A stretch of DNA of 64,000 bases from assembly GCF_030362855.1 (NCBI RefSeq), contig NZ_JAUCBP010000007.1, positions 244,675-308,674 of the forward strand. Reading direction: 5' to 3'. This stretch comes from Neoalteromonas arenosi. Its GTDB lineage: Bacteria; Pseudomonadota; Gammaproteobacteria; Enterobacterales; Alteromonadaceae. Shown here piece after piece: positions 33,040 through 42,900 of this stretch. The number at the start of each line of letters is the position of its first letter. Positions within the stretch are counted from its first letter, which is position 1. The notes beneath the pieces are model-generated. The model saw nothing but the letters and a program-made list of their open reading frames with translations. It did no database searches and had not been told where the DNA came from. Both the position numbers and the translations under genes were made by a program.

Positions 33040-34392
33040 ATTACGTTACTTCCAAATGCCGAACAATTGTGGTTTCTACCACTTGGTGGAACTGGTGAGA
33101 TTGGCATGAATATGAATTTGTTCGGCCATGATGGCCAATGGTTGATGGTTGATTGTGGGATAACGTTCGACGAACCTATCACTCCCGGTAGCCGCGACAT
33201 ATTCCGCGTTGTGGCGGCAGACCCTTCATTTATTGCTCAGCAAAAAGAGTCACTAGCCGGCATCGTTATTACCCATGCTCATGAAGATCACATTGGCGGT
33301 TTGGCGCATCTTTGGCCGCGCTTAAAGGCGCCTGTTTATACGACGCCATTTACAGCTGAAGTCTTGCGTCGCAAGCTGGCTGAGGTGGGATTGGTTGGCA
33401 AGGTACCGATCATTGAAGTGTCGATAGAAGAGAGTATTTCTATTGGCGGATTTACTGTCAGCTGGGTGCCTATCACGCATTCTCTTCCCGAGCCGCACGC
33501 ATTGCTAATTGAGACGCCTGTGGGCAAGATATTTCATTCGGCAGATTGGAAAATTGACCAACGTCCCGGTGTTGGTAATGGTTTTGAGCAATGGCGTTTC
33601 GAACGCCTCGGTGAAAGCGCAATTACAGCAATGACATGCGACTCGACAAATGCACTGAAAGCTGGCCATTCATTGTCTGAATACGAGTGCTTTCAAGGTT
33701 TACTTCAAACTGTAAAAGCGACGCAAAATCGTGTGGTTATTACGTGTTTTGCGAGTAACGTCGCGCGCTTGATCGCCATTGGAAGAATTGCACAAGCTAC
33801 AAATCGCTACTTAGCCGTCTACGGTCGTTCGCTACAAAACATGATTGGTGTCGCACGAGTTACCGGCCACTGGCCAGAAGATATTGAGATAATCGACAAT
33901 GCACACGCTGGATACCTACCCAAGAATGAAATTTTAGCAGTAGCCACCGGTAGCCAGGGCGAGCCCCAAGCGGCATTGGCGAGAATGGCCAATGACACGC
34001 ATAGAGATATCAATCTAGATACGGGGGATACTGTTATCTTTAGCGCAATGATCATCCCAGGAAATGAAATTGAGGTTGAGCGTTTACTACGTCAGTTTAA
34101 AGCTCGCAAAATAACAACGATATTATCTGAATCAAGTGAGCATCCAATACATGCCAGTGGTCACCCGAATAAAGACGAGCTGCGTCAGATGTATCAATGG
34201 GTCAAGCCGCAAATAGCGATTCCAATCCACGGTGAAGCTGAACATATTGAAGCCAATGCAAAATTGGCAAAATCTGTAGGCGTAGCTAAGTATTTTACAG
34301 GTAAAAATGGTGACCTGTATCAACTCGCACCGCAACCAATGCTGAAACGCGGTGCAGTGAAGGCCGGGAGGATTGTAATTCGCGCTGAATGA
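33040..34392 (+). CDS. RNase J-like metallo-beta-lactamase hydrolase, unusual start
   Basis: The protein has about 450 residues. FLPLGGTGEIGMN is the N-terminal signature of RNase J/beta-CASP hydrolases, and HAHEDHIGG is the HxHxDH metal motif. Later conserved stretches include FHSADWKIDQ and the beta-CASP region through HASGHP and IPIHGE. It probably degrades or processes RNA in the cytoplasm. No ATG, GTG or TTG lies between the upstream stop (33028) and the TTG at 33067, which would cut off conserved residues and has no ribosome site. AGGAGA (33029-33034) sits 5 bases before ATT at 33040, so ATT (or ACG at 33043) is likely the start. Confidence 0.85.
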   Translation: MTLLPNAEQLWFLPLGGTGEIGMNMNLFGHDGQWLMVDCGITFDEPITPGSRDIFRVVAADPSFIAQQKESLAGIVITHAHEDHIGGLAHLWPRLKAPVYTTPFTAEVLRRKLAEVGLVGKVPIIEVSIEESISIGGFTVSWVPITHSLPEPHALLIETPVGKIFHSADWKIDQRPGVGNGFEQWRFERLGESAITAMTCDSTNALKAGHSLSEYECFQGLLQTVKATQNRVVITCFASNVARLIAIGRIAQATNRYLAVYGRSLQNMIGVARVTGHWPEDIEIIDNAHAGYLPKNEILAVATGSQGEPQAALARMANDTHRDINLDTGDTVIFSAMIIPGNEIEVERLLRQFKARKITTILSESSEHPIHASGHPNKDELRQMYQWVKPQIAIPIHGEAEHIEANAKLAKSVGVAKYFTGKNGDLYQLAPQPMLKRGAVKAGRIVIRAE

Positions 34393-34559
34393 TAATCAAG
34401 AATAAGTGACGATAGCTTAACCATTGCTCGAATAAACGTGACTTATACGTCGAGTTATTAATATTGAATTTGGCATTGGAACAAGTCTTAATTAGCCTAT
34501 GTAAATGAAGTGTTAATTGGTCTAACATTATGAACATGCCCCTACAACAAGAAGCCACT

Positions 34560-36212
34560 ATGAGCCTAACTAAAAATCCGACATCTCCTTTATCCATGTT
34601 ATATAGCTGGGAGCGTGAAAGCCCCGACACGGTTTATTTGAAGCAGCCTGTTGAAGGTGTCATCGCAGAATACACGTGGAAGCAGTTTGCAACCTTGGTG
34701 CGCAAAGCCGCAGCAGCGCTGCAGCAGAAAGGTTATCCCAAGGGTAGTCGAATCTGTATTTTGGCGAAAAACAGCATGGAATGGTTTGTCGCTGATATGG
34801 CAATCATGATGGCAGGGTACGTTTCTGTCCCTATATTTGCCACGGCAGGCCATAAAACCATTGATTACGTACTAAAGCATTCTGACTCAAAGTTGATCTT
34901 CGTCGGTAAGTTAGATGACACTGAAAACCAGATAAAAGCGATCCCCGATGATATTGATTCTGTAGCTTTCCCTTATCCGGGAATCAATGTCAAAGAGCAA
35001 TGGAGTGATTTTATTGGCGTTGAACCACTGCAAGGTGAGCCCAACGTCGATATGGATGACATGGCGACCATCATTTATACCTCAGGTAGCACCGGTACGC
35101 CTAAAGGTGTAGTGCACACGTTCAACACGATTTGTTGGGCAGCCGAAAATTCGTTAAATGCGCTGTCGGTAAATCAAAATGACCGCATTGTAAGCTACTT
35201 GCCGCTGGCACATATCACCGAGCGTGTACTGGTAGAGTTAGCGAGTTTGTATTCGTCAATGCAGATTAATTTTGTTGAATCTCTCGATACCTTTCAGCGC
35301 GATGTTGTGGCATGCCAGCCGACATTGTTTATTTCAGTACCGCGTTTATGGACCAAGTTTCAGATGGGAATTTTGGCGAAGATGCCACAGAAGAAACTCA
35401 ACCTGTTGCTCAGTATTCCAATTGTCAAAGGGCTGATCGCGCGTAAAATCAGACAAGGCTTAGGTATTGACCAATCTCGCTTGTGGGCCAGTGGTTCAGC
35501 GCCATTAGCGCCAGCTACGATTAAATGGTTTGAGCGCATAGGGATAAAAATCAGCGAGGGATGGGGGATGACGGAAAACTGTGCCTATGGCACCAGTAGT
35601 GTGCCGTATCGCAGCGATAAGATTGGTTGTATTGGTCATGCGTATGACGGCGTTAACATACGCATTTCTGATGAAGGTGAAATTCAAGTGCAGTCACCGT
35701 GCAATATGAAAGAATATTATCTAGAACCAGAAAAAACAGCGGAAACATTCACTGAAGACGGCTGGTTAAGAACAGGTGACAAGGGCACGATTGATGCAGA
35801 TGGCTATGTTCGCATCACCGGACGCTTAAAAGATATCTTCAAAACAGCGAAAGGCAAATATGTTACGCCGGCTCCTATCGAAGCCAAAATCATGGAGAAC
35901 CCGATTGTCGAGCAGGCCTGTGTGACGGGCACTAACTTACCGCAACCGATTGGCTTGGTAGTGCTCTCTGAGGATGCACGCCAACAGCCCAAAGACGAAA
36001 TAGAGGAGTCAATTGCAGAGACTCTCGAAGGTATTAACGCGGGTCTGGAAAGTCATCAGCGATTAGACCGGATTGTACTGATGGCCGACGAGTGGACGAT
36101 CGAGAATGACCTGCTAACTCCAACACTTAAAGTTAAGCGTCATGTCTTAGAAGAACGTTATAATGACGTTATTCAGAAAAAATATTCTGGCAAGGTTGTC
36201 TGGAGTGACTAA
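34560..36212 (+). CDS. AMP-dependent (long-chain) acyl-CoA synthetase
   Basis: About 550 residues. It activates a carboxylic acid, probably a fatty acid, as acyl-AMP and then acyl-CoA. Visible motifs are the P-loop IIYTSGSTGTPKGVVH (about 176-191), the GWGMTENCAYG motif in the middle, and WLRTGDKGTIDADGYVRITGR followed by KDIFKTAKGKYV, which holds the catalytic Lys. Two ATGs are possible, 34530 and 34560. I favour 34560 since AAGAAG lies 6 bases before it. The gene is followed by a good terminator. It is FadD/AcsL-like in length and start; chain-length specificity is not visible. Confidence 0.9.
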   Translation: MSLTKNPTSPLSMLYSWERESPDTVYLKQPVEGVIAEYTWKQFATLVRKAAAALQQKGYPKGSRICILAKNSMEWFVADMAIMMAGYVSVPIFATAGHKTIDYVLKHSDSKLIFVGKLDDTENQIKAIPDDIDSVAFPYPGINVKEQWSDFIGVEPLQGEPNVDMDDMATIIYTSGSTGTPKGVVHTFNTICWAAENSLNALSVNQNDRIVSYLPLAHITERVLVELASLYSSMQINFVESLDTFQRDVVACQPTLFISVPRLWTKFQMGILAKMPQKKLNLLLSIPIVKGLIARKIRQGLGIDQSRLWASGSAPLAPATIKWFERIGIKISEGWGMTENCAYGTSSVPYRSDKIGCIGHAYDGVNIRISDEGEIQVQSPCNMKEYYLEPEKTAETFTEDGWLRTGDKGTIDADGYVRITGRLKDIFKTAKGKYVTPAPIEAKIMENPIVEQACVTGTNLPQPIGLVVLSEDARQQPKDEIEESIAETLEGINAGLESHQRLDRIVLMADEWTIENDLLTPTLKVKRHVLEERYNDVIQKKYSGKVVWSD

Positions 36213-36298
36213 ACTATTGATTAAGAACAGGGTTTAGTTCTCTGTGGTGCCACAATGGGATGCGGCGCTACCAAGCATGGATTGAGTTGTATTTAAGA

Positions 36299-36322
36299 GG
36301 GAGGCAAAAGCCTTCCTTTTTT
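36299..36322 (+). terminator. Intrinsic terminator of the acyl-CoA synthetase gene
   Basis: GGGAGGC pairs with GCCTTCC (one G-T pair) around an AAAA loop and is followed by six T, 87 bases after the stop codon. Confidence 0.9.
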
Positions 36323-36474
36323 GTTTCAAAGCTTTATAGCGCGAAATCACTCGGTTATAAGTTTAAGTACTTGCGTATGAATTAATATACTCATTATTGG
36401 TTGTTTAATAGTCAATACACAAATAGAGTTCGCGCCGCTAAAAATTGATTAACACTCAAACCACGAGGAATGCC

Positions 36475-36900
36475 ATGTTGAAAAAGCATTTGTTTAGAGG
36501 GTGTATAGCACTCATGGTGGCTTTGTCAGCCCATGTTGCTATGGCCGATGTAGTAATGGTTGTTCACCCTAGTAACAGTGACGCAATTGACGCCAAAGTC
36601 GTTAAGCGTATTTTCTTAGGTAAAGAAAAGAAATTCCCCGGTGGCTCTGATGCCACACCAATTAACCAAGTTGCGGAGTCGTCCGTGCGTGGTGAGTTCG
36701 ATGACAGTGTCATCGGCAGGAGCTCTGCTCAAGTATCAGCTCACTGGTCAAAGCTCGTATTTACAGGTAAAGGCGTTCCGCCAGCGGAAGTGGCTGATGA
36801 TGCGGCTGTTATTGCTGCCGTCGCGGCAGATCCGACGGCTATCGGTTATGTTGATAGCGCATCAGTTACTGGCGCTGTTAAAGCAATTCAAGTTCAATAA
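36475..36900 (+). CDS. Half-size PstS-like periplasmic protein (copy 1)
   Basis: This 141-residue exported protein (signal peptide, cleavage near AMA-D) resembles one lobe of phosphate-binding PstS: VVHPSNSDAIDAK, then KRIFLGKEKKFPGG and the closing AIGYVDSASV. At under half normal PstS length, it is not a standard two-lobed binding protein. It starts at ATG 36475 with GAGGA 6 bases upstream. It is 15 bases from a porin gene, and a clear paralogue follows that porin. Such short proteins are common in marine gammaproteobacteria next to porins and may bind phosphate or other oxyanions; proof is lacking. Confidence 0.75.
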   Translation: MLKKHLFRGCIALMVALSAHVAMADVVMVVHPSNSDAIDAKVVKRIFLGKEKKFPGGSDATPINQVAESSVRGEFDDSVIGRSSAQVSAHWSKLVFTGKGVPPAEVADDAAVIAAVAADPTAIGYVDSASVTGAVKAIQVQ

Positions 36901-36915
36901 ATGGTGGGGAAGACT

Positions 36916-38049
36916 ATGAAAAAAATTATAGCTATGAGTGCAGTTGCATTGGCAGTTAGTTCAGGTGTACAGGCAGATGTGCGAATCAACGGCTTTGCGA
37001 ATTTAGTTGGCGGTATTACCAGTAGTGACGATTCTTTGTATGGCTACGACGACAACGTTAGCTTTAGCCCAGAAAGCTTGTTTGCTATTCAGGTTAGCGG
37101 CGATATTAATGAGCGCATGACCGCAACTGGTCAGCTGGTTGCGCGTGGTGAAGACGATTATGACGTTGCCTTTGAATGGGCTTACTTAACATTTCAAGCC
37201 ACTGACGATACCAGTATCTCAGCGGGTCGTCTGCGCATGCCGCTGTTTCGATATTCAGCGTCTCTCGATGTGGGTTACTCATATCATTGGGTAGTCGCAC
37301 CTCAATCAGTGTACAACGTACCGTTTAACAACATCGATGGTGTTCGTGTTGACTTTAATGGCTACAGTGATGATTTGGAATATACATTTCAGTTAACTGG
37401 GGGCAAAGTCGAAAACGATTTTACACTTGCCGGCCAATCGGCAAGGTTACAAATCAACAACGTGATTGTTGGTACGGCTGAGTTCACATACTTAAATTGG
37501 AAATTTCGCGGTGTAGCTGCGCGTGGTGATGTCACCTTTGATATTCCTGCATTAGAACCCGCGTTTGCGCAATTAGGTCAAATAGATTCAGGACTACAAT
37601 CGTTGTTAGAAGCGAATGACGATTCTGGCTTGTTCTATGGCGCCAGTATTGAGTACGATGCATTCGATTGGTTTGTCGCCGCAGAGTTTACTGGTGCTGA
37701 GATTGAAGATAGTTTTTATCCAGATGAAACAAACTTCTACGTTACAGCCGGTTTGCGTTCGGGCAAATGGACGCCATTTATTACCTACGAAAAATCGGAT
37801 TTAAATGATGGCCCTAAATTTGTTGACCGCATTGCCGGCTTTCCAGCCCCGTTGCAAGTGCCGCTTACTCAGTTAGTTATCGGGATTCAGCAGCCTGCAA
37901 TTTCCGAAAATGATACAACCTCTGTGGGCGTTCGCTACGACTATGACACTAACGTAGCGTTGAAAGTAGATGTAAGTAAGTACAGCGATGATCTAGATGA
38001 ATCGCAAGATGCAACGTTGGTTCGTTTCGCTGTGAACTACGTCTTTTAA
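36916..38049 (+). CDS. Outer-membrane porin-like protein
   Basis: The 377-residue protein has a signal peptide (MKKIIAMSAVALAVSS, cleavage near VQA-D) and many short amphipathic strands, ending in the Phe-terminal strand LVRFAVNYVF, typical of BAM-inserted barrels. RLRMPLFRYSASLDVGYSY and NNIDGVRVDFNG resemble OprP/porin-O-like loops. I prefer ATG 36916 because GGGGA lies about 7 bases before it; the longer frame begins at 36901, right after the stop of copy 1. Sandwiched between two PstS-like genes, it is probably the channel for the same substrate, perhaps phosphate, but the link is inference. Confidence 0.8.
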   Translation: MKKIIAMSAVALAVSSGVQADVRINGFANLVGGITSSDDSLYGYDDNVSFSPESLFAIQVSGDINERMTATGQLVARGEDDYDVAFEWAYLTFQATDDTSISAGRLRMPLFRYSASLDVGYSYHWVVAPQSVYNVPFNNIDGVRVDFNGYSDDLEYTFQLTGGKVENDFTLAGQSARLQINNVIVGTAEFTYLNWKFRGVAARGDVTFDIPALEPAFAQLGQIDSGLQSLLEANDDSGLFYGASIEYDAFDWFVAAEFTGAEIEDSFYPDETNFYVTAGLRSGKWTPFITYEKSDLNDGPKFVDRIAGFPAPLQVPLTQLVIGIQQPAISENDTTSVGVRYDYDTNVALKVDVSKYSDDLDESQDATLVRFAVNYVF

Positions 38050-38069
38050 TCCTAACGAGGGTTAGTCGA

Positions 38070-38489
38070 ATGAAAGTTTTACATTTTATTGCTAAAGGTG
38101 CTGTTCTGCTTATTTTGTCTTGGCAAGCAATTGCTGAAACAGTGGTAATCGTCCACCCAAGTAACTCAGCACAAATCGACGCTAAACAAGTACAGCGGAT
38201 TTTTCTTGGTAAGGAAAAAAAGTTTTCTGATGGCGCCGAATCTATTCCGGTGAATCAGATTGCAGATTCCAGTGTACGCAGCGATTTTGATACGACAGTG
38301 CTTGGCCGAAGCTCTTCACAGGTGTCAGCATATTGGTCAAAACTTGTCTTTACGGGTAAAGGCGTGCCGCCCAAGGAGGTTACAAATGATGCAGAAGTTT
38401 TGGCGTTAGTAGCCAAAAACCCGAGTGCTATTGGTTACGTGGATGCAGCATCGGTGGACAGTTCGGTAAAAGTAGTTCCACTTGACTAG
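38070..38489 (+). CDS. Half-size PstS-like periplasmic protein (copy 2)
   Basis: The 139-residue paralogue of the protein at 36475-36900 shares HPSNS, the RIFLGKEKKF motif, SSVRS/G, GRSSxQVSA, WSKLVFTGKGVPP and AIGYVDAASV. The signal peptides and tails differ more. It starts 20 bases after the porin gene, probably on the same transcript, and is followed by a strong terminator. The two copies probably arose by duplication within the operon, since the motif core is nearly unchanged. Ligand unknown. Confidence 0.75.
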   Translation: MKVLHFIAKGAVLLILSWQAIAETVVIVHPSNSAQIDAKQVQRIFLGKEKKFSDGAESIPVNQIADSSVRSDFDTTVLGRSSSQVSAYWSKLVFTGKGVPPKEVTNDAEVLALVAKNPSAIGYVDAASVDSSVKVVPLD

Positions 38490-38526
38490 TACTGTTTCTT
38501 GTAAATCGCTATCCTAAAGTATGCTT

Positions 38527-38556
38527 AAGCCAGACTGAAATCCAGTCTGGCTTTTG
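38527..38556 (+). terminator. Strong intrinsic terminator after the porin operon
   Basis: AAGCCAGACTG pairs with CAGTCTGGCTT (11 base pairs) and is followed by a short T stretch, 37 bases after the copy 2 stop codon. Confidence 0.85.
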
Positions 38557-38627
38557 TATTTGTGCTTGTAGGCACGCGTTAATTAAGCTACTGTTTGATT
38601 AAAAATTAACCACGGATGGGCGTTTAA

Positions 38628-39011
38628 ATGACCTCTAGAGCCTTCGCGACAGTCTCTGTCGCTCTGTTAACAACAATCACACTGTCTTTACCTACCCAGG
38701 CGAATACTTACGAAAAGTTAGCCAAAGCATCAGCAGCAGCCTGTGAAAATTTCAAAGCGTGTGCACTACAAGAAATTGAAGGAGATGCGAGTATTACCCC
38801 TGAAATGCGGCAAATGGTCGAAGGGATGGTTTCTGGTGTTTGTGAAAACATGATTGGTTTTACACAAGCTGACCAGCATGAGTCGCTTCATGAGCCGGCG
38901 ATAGCGTGTTTAAATTCAATGGCGAACCTGAGTTGTTCAGAGCTACAAGATGGTGGTGAAACCGCTGCGTGCCAAGAGCTTAATCAGTTATTAGAGAATT
39001 ACGAATATTGA
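38628..39011 (+). CDS. Small exported Cys-rich protein
   Basis: The 127-residue protein has a signal peptide (cleavage near TQA-N). Six Cys residues follow: CENFKAC, VSGVC, IAC, LSC and AACQEL, suggesting up to three disulfides in the periplasm. It is otherwise helical and acidic. I know no family for it. It is followed by an inverted repeat that also serves as the terminator for the convergent dut gene. Confidence 0.65.
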   Translation: MTSRAFATVSVALLTTITLSLPTQANTYEKLAKASAAACENFKACALQEIEGDASITPEMRQMVEGMVSGVCENMIGFTQADQHESLHEPAIACLNSMANLSCSELQDGGETAACQELNQLLENYEY

Positions 39012-39034
39012 AAAGCTGGACGTTAAGTCCAGCA
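39011..39034 (-). terminator. Terminator of dut
   Basis: GCTGGAC pairs with GTCCAGC around a GTTAA loop, and on the minus strand it runs into four T. It also overlaps the 3' end of the Cys-rich gene. Confidence 0.7.
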
Positions 39035-39054
39035 TCTAACTTCAATGCGCTAAA

Positions 39055-39510
39055 CTAACCCACGCCGGTGGAACCAAACCCACCTTCACCGCGGGCACTG
39101 TCGCCAAATTCGTCGACAATAGAAAATTCAGCCTGAACAACAGGGATAAACATTAACTGAGCGATTCGATCACCCGTTTCAATGGTGAACTCAGTATTAC
39201 CGCGGTTCCAGCATGAAATAAACAATTGACCTTGGTAATCGGAGTCTATCAAACCAACTAAATTACCCAACACAATGCCATGTTTATGGCCTAGCCCAGA
39301 GCGCGGTAATATTGTAGCGGCAAGTTGGTTATCGGCAATGTGGATTGCAATACCCGTAGGGATTAGCTGCGTATCGCCGGGTTTGAGCGTAATTGCCTCA
39401 TCGAGACATGCGCGCAAATCAACCCCTGCAGAACCATCTGTAGCATAGGTGGGTAAGGGTATAGTGTCGCCAATTCGGGGATCTAACACTTTGAGTTCGA
39501 TAGCTTTCAT
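39055..39510 (-). CDS. dut: dUTP pyrophosphatase
   Basis: It hydrolyses dUTP to dUMP, keeping uracil out of DNA and supplying dTMP synthesis. The 151 residues match E. coli Dut. The five trimeric dUTPase motifs are visible, including [33 protein letters not shown] and the C-terminal [10 protein letters not shown] arm. I use ATG 39510, which gives the family-standard [14 protein letters not shown] start; the frame goes 20 residues further upstream without a ribosome site. In E. coli dut is next to coaBC; here it stands alone, convergent with the Cys-rich gene. Confidence 0.95.
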   Translation of the reverse strand: MKAIELKVLDPRIGDTIPLPTYATDGSAGVDLRACLDEAITLKPGDTQLIPTGIAIHIADNQLAATILPRSGLGHKHGIVLGNLVGLIDSDYQGQLFISCWNRGNTEFTIETGDRIAQLMFIPVVQAEFSIVDEFGDSARGEGGFGSTGVG

Positions 39511-39570
39511 AGAGTCCGTATCTTGATAAAAATAAGTGCTCAAGTGTACTGATTTTTCCCTCCTGTGCAA

Positions 39571-39919
39571 AGCTAAAGGCGAGTAACTACAACGTCATTA
39601 GTTGTATTGCACAGTACTTGAACATTACTGCACCAGCAGTAGGCGAACACTTGATCAAAACAGTCGGTTTAAATCTTAACATTATGATTTATATGGAATT
39701 TGTGAACTGGTATCAATTATGCTGGATAAAACTGTTAAGTGAGTTTTATGCAGTGTTGAAAGTCATAAATGCCAGGCAACGTTTGTGCACCGGAGCTGCT
39801 TAAGACAGCGTAACTTACCCATGTGAATTTCTCTGTGTCCAGATATTCACATGGGCTTTTTCCTACTGGGTTTTGCTCGAACATTAACGTACTATGCAAG
39901 AAAAAGTATTTTTCTGCTT
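39571..39919 (+). other. Gap before recC with a terminator and no protein gene: possible small RNA
   Basis: The region holds only short unlikely frames on either strand. A plus-strand terminator (39818-39860) closes it although no plus-strand gene lies upstream before dut. A small transcript starting somewhere in 39600-39750, or an attenuated recC leader, would explain it. I cannot place its promoter. Confidence 0.4.
39818..39860 (+). terminator. Terminator upstream of recC
   Basis: CCCATGTGAAT pairs perfectly with ATTCACATGGG (39845-39855) and runs into CTTTTT. It has no T-run in the other direction. The ATG at 39851, which would lengthen recC by 23 residues, lies inside the second arm. Confidence 0.75.
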
Positions 39920-42900
39920 GTGCTGCGATTATATCCGTCAAACAAACTTGAACATTTAGCTGAGTTACTAGGGGCTGTTATGCGCAGTCACCAAGCGTCT
40001 TCAGCAGTGTCTAATCCTTTGGCCCCAACAACGATTCTAGTTGAGAGCTTGGGCATGCAACATTGGTTAAATATGACACTTGCAACGCAGCAGGGTGTTG
40101 CGATGAACTTTACCTTTCCAATGCCTACGCGTTTTATGTGGAATACGGCTCGAGAGGTTTTAGGCGATAACACGGTTCCCCAACAGTCACCCTACAAGCG
40201 CGAAGTCTTAGTATGGCGGATTTATGCTTTATTAAGTGCGAATGAGTGCATAAATCATCCGGATATGGCACCCGTTAAACAGTATTTAAGTCAACTGGTC
40301 AATCGCAACGGTACCGTTAATCAGGCGGAGATATTTGAATTCTGTCGCAGCATTGCCGATGTATTTGAGCAATACATGCTGTACCGACCTGATTGGCTAG
40401 CGAATTGGGAGCAAGGCAAAAACCGCGATACCAAACTCGAGGGCAGAGCCGAGAGTATTTGGCAAGCGCACTTATGGCGTCAGCTCCACCTCCAACAACC
40501 CGATCATCCCGCGAGTCTTCACCAACGAGCAGTTGAAGCCCTGCAACGTTGTGATAGTCACCAGTTAAGTGTACCTGAACATGTTTACGTTTTTGCTTTA
40601 AACACGATGGCGCCACAGTTAGTGGAATTTTTAAACGCGGTAGCACAACATCGTGAAATTCACATTTTTCATTTAAACCCCTGTGTTAACTATTGGGGAG
40701 ATATACTAACCCATAAACAGCGAGCGAGAGCTGAGCAACTAGCGACCTGGGTTGATCAAGAAGTAAACAATCCGCTGTTGGCCAATCTCGGCCAGCAAGG
40801 CAGAGATTTATTTAACTTATTGCAACAACAGCAAACCTTTGAAATCAGTGCATTTGATGCGCCTTTGCCCGAAGCTCAACAATCGATAGCCTCAGAAAAC
40901 CTCCTTCAACATGTACAGCAAGCTATTTTTGCCGGTGAGGAGAATGCAACAGAATTTATTTGTGCATCGCCCGATGAATCTATTGTTATTGCCGAAGGGC
41001 ATAATGCGATACGAGAATTACAAGGATTACACGACTTTTTACTTGCGCGATTTGAACAAGACCCAGAATTAAAACCGCAAGATGTGTTGGTTATGTGTCC
41101 GGCAATAGAGAACTATTCACCGTACATTGCCAGTGTTTTTGCACAACGTGGAAAAGGCCATCACACGCCGGTAATTCCCTTCTCAATTGCAGATAGAGCA
41201 CCCTTAGATAGCGTGCCAGAAATCGCAGCGTTTTTAAGCCTTTTACACCTACCAGATAGTCGCTTTCAGGTCTCGATAATTGTTGAGTATCTGCGTCTAG
41301 AAGTCGTTCGCGAGCACTTCGAACTGTCTAGTGACGACTTACAATTGATAACACAATGGCTTAAGTCCGCCAATGTGCGATGGGGGTTAGACAGCGAACA
41401 TCAGCAGCAAGTTTTGGCTGGGCACGCCGATCAAATTATTGCTGGTGGCGCTAACGATTCGACAGGGCGATACAGCTGGCAATGGGGCCTTAAACGCTTG
41501 TTGATAGGCTTAGCACATGTCGATCAAATGACATTAGTTCAAGACGTCGCTACAGTACCCGATGTGGAAGGCCAACAAGCTCGTGCATTAGGCCAACTTT
41601 GTTTAATTGTTGAGCGGTTACAGCAGCATCGAGCCTTACTGACCAAGTCTCGAACCATCGCGCAGTGGCAGTCATACTTACATGAGCTTAAACTCAGTGT
41701 GTTTGGAAGTTTGCAGCAACAAACCGTTGTTGCGAGTAAATTTGACCAAGCAATAGCTGAACTGATTGAAAACACCGAATTAGCGGCTTTTGAAGGCGAA
41801 GTATCCCTGCCAATTATCCGTGATGCCTTAACTCACAGTTTTTCAATGCCAGATGCTGTGAATCAGTTTATGACTGGGCAAGTGACTTTTTGCTCAATGT
41901 TACCCATGCGCAGTATTCCATTTAAAATTATCGCAATGTTGGGCATGAATGATGGTGAATTTCCGCGTTTGAGTAGCAATTTTTCTATCGATTTAATGCA
42001 GTATACGCCGCGTCGCATTGGCGATCGTTCACGTCGAGGAGACGACCGTTATTTATTCCTGGAAGCTATTATTTCAGCCCGTTCTGCGCTTTATATTAGC
42101 TATCAAGCGAAGTCGATTACGGATAATAGTGAACGGCAACCTAGTATCGTATTACGAGAGTTTTGCGAATACTTAAACACCCATTTTGCTGCACCTAATC
42201 GGGCAACTGGTGAAACGACCTATGTATTAAAACACTTGCCGTTACACCCTTTTTCGGCTCGTCATTTTACGTCTGGTAGTGACGTCCACAGCTATAATCA
42301 AGGTTGGTTGCGATTGGCTAAGATGGTGCAGGGTAACCGCAATGGCGAAGCGGATGATGAGGGGGACGTCAATGATGCGGATATCGCGGTGGTAATACCC
42401 AAGGAATTCACCAGTTTACAATTAGCTAATGCATTAGACGATCCCCTGAAGTATTACGCTAATATGACGCTGGGAATGTATTTAGAGGATACTTCTCCAT
42501 TACTAGAAGATAGTGAGCCATTTACAATTGATGCACTAACGCGCTACCAGGTTTTGCAAGCCTTGGTCGACATAGGTCTAGAAAAGGGGACCGAGGAGCA
42601 CATTCAGGACTTTTTAGCGCTGCAAGAAAATGCTGGAATGCTCCCTCAAGATACGGTCAATCAAGGGCTTGTTAGCGACTTTGTTGAGGAAGGGAAGCGC
42701 TTGATTGAAAGTGTCGCGAGCGAACCACTAACCTTGGAAAATGTGCAAGCCGATGTCAGTGGGATCAGGTGTCACTGTCGTGTTTTAGCTGGTACCGACA
42801 ATAGTGGAGAGCGACCCGAGCAGGTCTTGAAATTTTATCGCGTCAGTGAATTCCGCACGGTACATCGTATTCAACACCGTATTGAGCAGGCCTTATCTGC

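Noticed and set aside
39851..39919. A longer recC starting at ATG 39851
   Set aside because: The ATG is part of a terminator stem, and homologues begin at MLR(V/L)Y, matching GTG 39920.
39735..39941. A 68-residue minus-strand frame before recC
   Set aside because: It spans the terminator and the recC start, with no recognisable product.
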